Shown: positions 61,375 through 64,000 of the stretch, piece by piece | How the letters are laid out: each line of letters starts with the position of its first letter | How positions within the stretch are numbered: the first letter of the stretch is position 1 | Source of the DNA: Bradyrhizobium nanningense | GTDB lineage: Bacteria; Pseudomonadota; Alphaproteobacteria; Rhizobiales; Xanthobacteraceae | DNA: 64,000 nt | Assembly (NCBI RefSeq): GCF_004114535.1 | Contig: NZ_LBJC01000005.1 | Coordinates: forward strand, 186,001-250,000 | Direction: 5' to 3' | The notes under the pieces: model-generated | What the model was told of the DNA's origin: nothing | Databases searched by the model: none | The model's input: the letters and a program-made list of their open reading frames with translations, nothing else | Position numbers and translations under genes: made by a program

Positions 61375-63582
61375 TCAGGATTGATGGCGTTCGTTCCGGC
61401 GCGTGAGACGACGCGGCGAGGATTCCTTGAGCGACTTTCCACGGCCAGACAGACTCGGATTTGTCATGAAGTAGTTGTGGACGTTGAAAGGCTCCTCGCC
61501 TTTCGCGGCCTTCATACGCGTTGAGGACCCGTCCGGCAACAATTGCCAGCTCTGCTCATTGTCTTTCAGGTTGGCAACCATGATCTGTTCGAGAACCTGC
61601 TGATGCACCGTCGGATTTTGCAGCGGACACAGCACCTCGACGCGGCGGTCGAGGTTGCGCGGCATCATGTCGGCGGACGAGATATACACAGCCGCTTTGG
61701 CGCTCGGCAGACCCTGACCCATGCCGAAGCAGTAGATTCGGCCGTGTTCCAGGAAGCGTCCGATGATCGACTTGACGCGGATGTTCTCGGACAGGCCGGG
61801 AATGCCGGGGCGCAGGCAGCAGATACCGCGCACCACGAGCTCGACCTGCACGCCGGCCTGGGAGGCCTCATAGAGCGCGTCGATGATGTCGGGGTCGACC
61901 AGCGCATTCATCTTCATCCAGACCGCGCCGTGCCGGCCGTGCCGGGCATGCGCGGTCTCGCCCTGGATGTGCTCGATGATGCGCTTGCGCAAGGTGAGCG
62001 GCGACACCGCCATCTTTTCCAGATCGCTCGGCGCGGCGTAGCCGGTGATGAAATTGAATACGCGCGCGGCATCGCGGCCGATGGTCGGATCGGAGGTGAA
62101 GTAGGAGAGGTCGGTGTAGATGCGCGCGGTGACCGGGTGATAATTGCCGGTGCCGGTATGAACATAGGTGGTGAGGCTGCCGCCCTCGCGGCGCACCACC
62201 ATCGAGAGTTTCGCGTGCGTCTTCAGTTCGAGGAAGCCGTAGACGACCTGCACGCCGGCGCGTTCGAGGTCGCGCGCCCAGCGGATGTTGGCTTCCTCGT
62301 CGAAGCGCGCCTTCAGCTCGATCAGCGCCGTGACGGATTTGCCGGCCTCGGCGGCTTCGGCCAGCGTGCGCACGATCGGCGAGTTATTGGAGGTGCGGTA
62401 GAGCGTCTGCTTGATCGCGACGACATCGGGGTCGCGCGCGGCCTGCTGCAGGAACTGCACCACGACGTCGAAGGATTCGTAGGGGTGATGGACGACGAGG
62501 TCCTTCTGCCGGATCGCGGCAAAGATGTCGCCGCCGTGTTCGCGCACGCGCTCGGGGTGACGCGGCACGTAAGGGGTGAATTCGAGATCGGGGCGGTCGA
62601 GGCGGGTGAGCTGTGAGAGCTCGTTCATCGCCTGGACGCCGTCGACCAGGAAGACCTCGTCGTCGGCGGCCGAGAGGGCGTGCTGAACGAAGCTGCGCAA
62701 CTGCTCCGGCATCTTGGCGTCGATCTCGAGCCGGATCACCGAGCCGCGGCGCCGGCGCTTCAGCGCCGTCTCGAACAGGCGGACGAGGTCTTCCGCCTCT
62801 TCCTCGATCTCAAGCTCGGAGTCGCGGATGATCCGGAAGGCGCCCTGGCCGTGCAGATTGTAGCCGGGGAACAGGCGGTTGATGAACAGGGCGGTTGCCT
62901 GTTCCAGCGAGATCAGCCGAACGGTCTTGCCGTCGGCCGGCAGGCGGATGAAGCGGTCGATCTTGCCGGGCATGCGGATCAGCGCATTCATCTGCTTGCC
63001 GTCGGCGGCGCGCGTGAGCTGGAGCGCGATGGTGAAGCCGAGGCTCGGGATGAACGGGAAGGGGTGCGCCGGGTCGATCGCCAGCGGCGTCAGCAGCGGG
63101 AACACGTTGTTGAGGAAGTAGTCCTCGATCCAGGTCCGTTCCGCCTTGGTGACGTCCTTGCCGTCGACCAGCACGATGCCGACATCGGCCAGCGTGCCGC
63201 GCAGGTCGCGCCAGATCGCCTGCTGGTCGGAGGCAAGTTCGGAGACGGTGCGGTTGATCAGCGCGAGCTGCTCGGATGGCGTCAGGCCGTCGGGGCTGCG
63301 TTCGGCAATGCCCTCGCGCACCTGGGCCTTGATGCCGGCGACGCGGACCATGAAAAATTCGTCGAGGTTATTCGCCGAAATCGACAGGAATCGCACCCGC
63401 TCCAGCATGGGGTGGCTGGAATTGACCGATTCCTCCAGGACGCGGCGGTTGAAATGCAGCCAGGAGAGCTCGCGGTTGATGAATCGTTCGGGGCTGGATG
63501 CGATCGCCGGCAGACCCTCGGTTTCCGGGACTTTTTCTTTGGTTTCAATAGCTTGCGCAGAGTCCATCAGAAGTCGGTCCAT
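61375..63582 (-). CDS. ppk: polyphosphate kinase 1
   Basis: 735 residues. N-terminal helices with [20 protein letters not shown], the head domain, and two PLD-like C-terminal domains; the autophosphorylated His lies in [20 protein letters not shown], and the second catalytic His region is RVLCPL-type ([10 protein letters not shown]). It builds polyphosphate from ATP at the membrane. I use the ATG preceded by GAGGCGAGACAGG; an upstream in-frame start 16 codons earlier lacks a ribosome site, and one five codons later is also possible. A candidate Pho box lies 60 bases upstream. Confidence 0.97.
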   Translation of the reverse strand: MDRLLMDSAQAIETKEKVPETEGLPAIASSPERFINRELSWLHFNRRVLEESVNSSHPMLERVRFLSISANNLDEFFMVRVAGIKAQVREGIAERSPDGLTPSEQLALINRTVSELASDQQAIWRDLRGTLADVGIVLVDGKDVTKAERTWIEDYFLNNVFPLLTPLAIDPAHPFPFIPSLGFTIALQLTRAADGKQMNALIRMPGKIDRFIRLPADGKTVRLISLEQATALFINRLFPGYNLHGQGAFRIIRDSELEIEEEAEDLVRLFETALKRRRRGSVIRLEIDAKMPEQLRSFVQHALSAADDEVFLVDGVQAMNELSQLTRLDRPDLEFTPYVPRHPERVREHGGDIFAAIRQKDLVVHHPYESFDVVVQFLQQAARDPDVVAIKQTLYRTSNNSPIVRTLAEAAEAGKSVTALIELKARFDEEANIRWARDLERAGVQVVYGFLELKTHAKLSMVVRREGGSLTTYVHTGTGNYHPVTARIYTDLSYFTSDPTIGRDAARVFNFITGYAAPSDLEKMAVSPLTLRKRIIEHIQGETAHARHGRHGAVWMKMNALVDPDIIDALYEASQAGVQVELVVRGICCLRPGIPGLSENIRVKSIIGRFLEHGRIYCFGMGQGLPSAKAAVYISSADMMPRNLDRRVEVLCPLQNPTVHQQVLEQIMVANLKDNEQSWQLLPDGSSTRMKAAKGEEPFNVHNYFMTNPSLSGRGKSLKESSPRRLTRRNERHQS

Positions 63583-63641
63583 CCTGTCTCGCCTCACTTT
63601 GCGATCTATGCGCAAAACCCGCGGGAGCATGTGTTAGAGCG

Positions 63642-63659
63642 ATGACGTTTCGATGACAT
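63642..63659 (-). promoter_or_regulatory. candidate Pho box upstream of ppk
   Basis: On the minus strand ATGTCAT-CGAA-ACGTCAT forms two heptamers 11 bases apart, the spacing of PhoB boxes (consensus CTGTCAT-N4-CTGTCAT); matches are 6/7 and 5/7. Polyphosphate genes are Pho-regulated in several bacteria. Binding is untested. Confidence 0.45.
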
Positions 63660-63722
63660 TGATGTTCCGCCGCTTCGCGGCGTCAAGCGGGCTTCGCGCG
63701 GCCGCCGGGCGGGCCAGCGGGG

Positions 63723-64000
63723 TCAGACGTCCCGGAGCAGCTCGGCGGCCAGCGCCCTTGTGACGGGTCGGCCGAGCCGCAAGGCTTCACTATCGAGCAG
63801 TTCCACGGCCTGGCGGGCGGCAGCCGAGGACCGCTCAAGGCGGGTGGCGAGGTACCCGACCACGCTCTCGTCCACATTGAGCTGGCGATCGGCGCAGAAT
63901 TTGACGATCAGGCCGCGGAAGAGCTGGTCGTCGGGGGGCAGCAGCGTGACAACAGGCACGGCGCGCAGGCGCGAGCGCAGGTCGCGAAGCTCGATCTCCA
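63723..64000 (-). CDS. hdaA: DnaA regulatory inactivator HdaA (5' part outside window)
   Basis: The C-terminal 91 codons of a DnaA-related AAA+ protein, without DnaA's DNA-binding domain IV. LRDLRSRLRAVPVVTLLPPD, LFRGLIVKFCADRQLNVDES and the sensor-2 helix VGYLATRLERSSAAARQAVE identify the HdaA/Hda type, which with the sliding clamp stimulates ATP hydrolysis by DnaA to limit re-initiation. Position next to ppk is conserved in alphaproteobacteria. The N-terminal Walker region lies beyond the window edge. The intergenic region towards ppk has a GCCGC-TTC-GCGGC hairpin. Confidence 0.88.
   Translation of the reverse strand, partial: EIELRDLRSRLRAVPVVTLLPPDDQLFRGLIVKFCADRQLNVDESVVGYLATRLERSSAAARQAVELLDSEALRLGRPVTRALAAELLRDV

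Overview
This 64 kb window looks like chromosomal backbone from a Bradyrhizobium-type alphaproteobacterium (order Hyphomicrobiales). The basis is high GC content, alphaproteobacterial gene orders (purF-cvpA-radA-alr-dnaB; rpsF-rpsR-DUF2232-rplI; fabD-fabG-acpP-fabF-mltG-yicC-gmk; lptF-lptG-lptD-surA-pdxA-rsmA; hdaA-ppk-ppx) and several dispersed palindromic repeats that I remember as common in Bradyrhizobium/Rhodopseudomonas. The taxon is an inference from gene order and style; no 16S gene is present.

Layout. 0-4.3 kb: end of an SDR oxidoreductase, then purF, cvpA and radA on the minus strand. 4.4-7.7 kb: a periplasmic sugar-type binding protein translationally coupled to a membrane GGDEF-EAL protein. 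7.7-11.3 kb: a TSUP permease, a GFA-like zinc protein, an SGNH-type exported protein, exonuclease III and a small Cys-rich exported protein. 11.3-16.1 kb: alr, dnaB, two tiny ORFs and cfa. 16.4-18.6 kb: a CxxCH protein with a very long disordered tail, and a TetR-thioesterase pair with a visible operator-like palindrome. 18.7-21.2 kb: ribosomal operon rpsF-rpsR-DUF2232-rplI. 21.5-23.3 kb: a TetR-desaturase pair with its own palindrome. 23.4-30.2 kb: fatty acid synthesis genes, then mltG, yicC and gmk. 30-35.7 kb: accessory stretch with a membrane-anchored low-complexity protein, about 1 kb of dispersed repeats, a GyrI/AraC remnant, three Crp/Fnr regulators and small hypotheticals. 35.7-44.5 kb: alcohol dehydrogenase, then rsmA-pdxA-surA-lptD-lptG-lptF, the outer-membrane/LPS assembly block, with overlapping or nearly overlapping genes. 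44.8-47.4 kb: pepA, holC and an SmpA-like lipoprotein. 47.6-51.8 kb: ABC-F ATPase with a small NepR-like gene upstream, a His/Gly/Trp-rich secreted peptide, ndk and a TerC-family membrane protein. 51.8-59.8 kb: an envelope/metal stress block (DUF3240, HME-RND pump and adaptor, cytochrome b, PepSY protein) facing a PepSY/OmpR-regulator/sensor-kinase operon. 59.9-64 kb: ppx, ppk1 (with a candidate Pho box) and the 3' part of hdaA.

Most of the window is ordinary core genome. No CRISPR array, IS element, prophage, tRNA or rRNA gene was recognised. The parts most worth a second look are the binding-protein/c-di-GMP pair, the metal-efflux block facing a PhoP/PhoQ-like system, the orphan NepR-like peptide, the paralogous divergent Crp/Fnr pair and the monoheme-like protein with a disordered tail. 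None is demonstrated here to be a new system.
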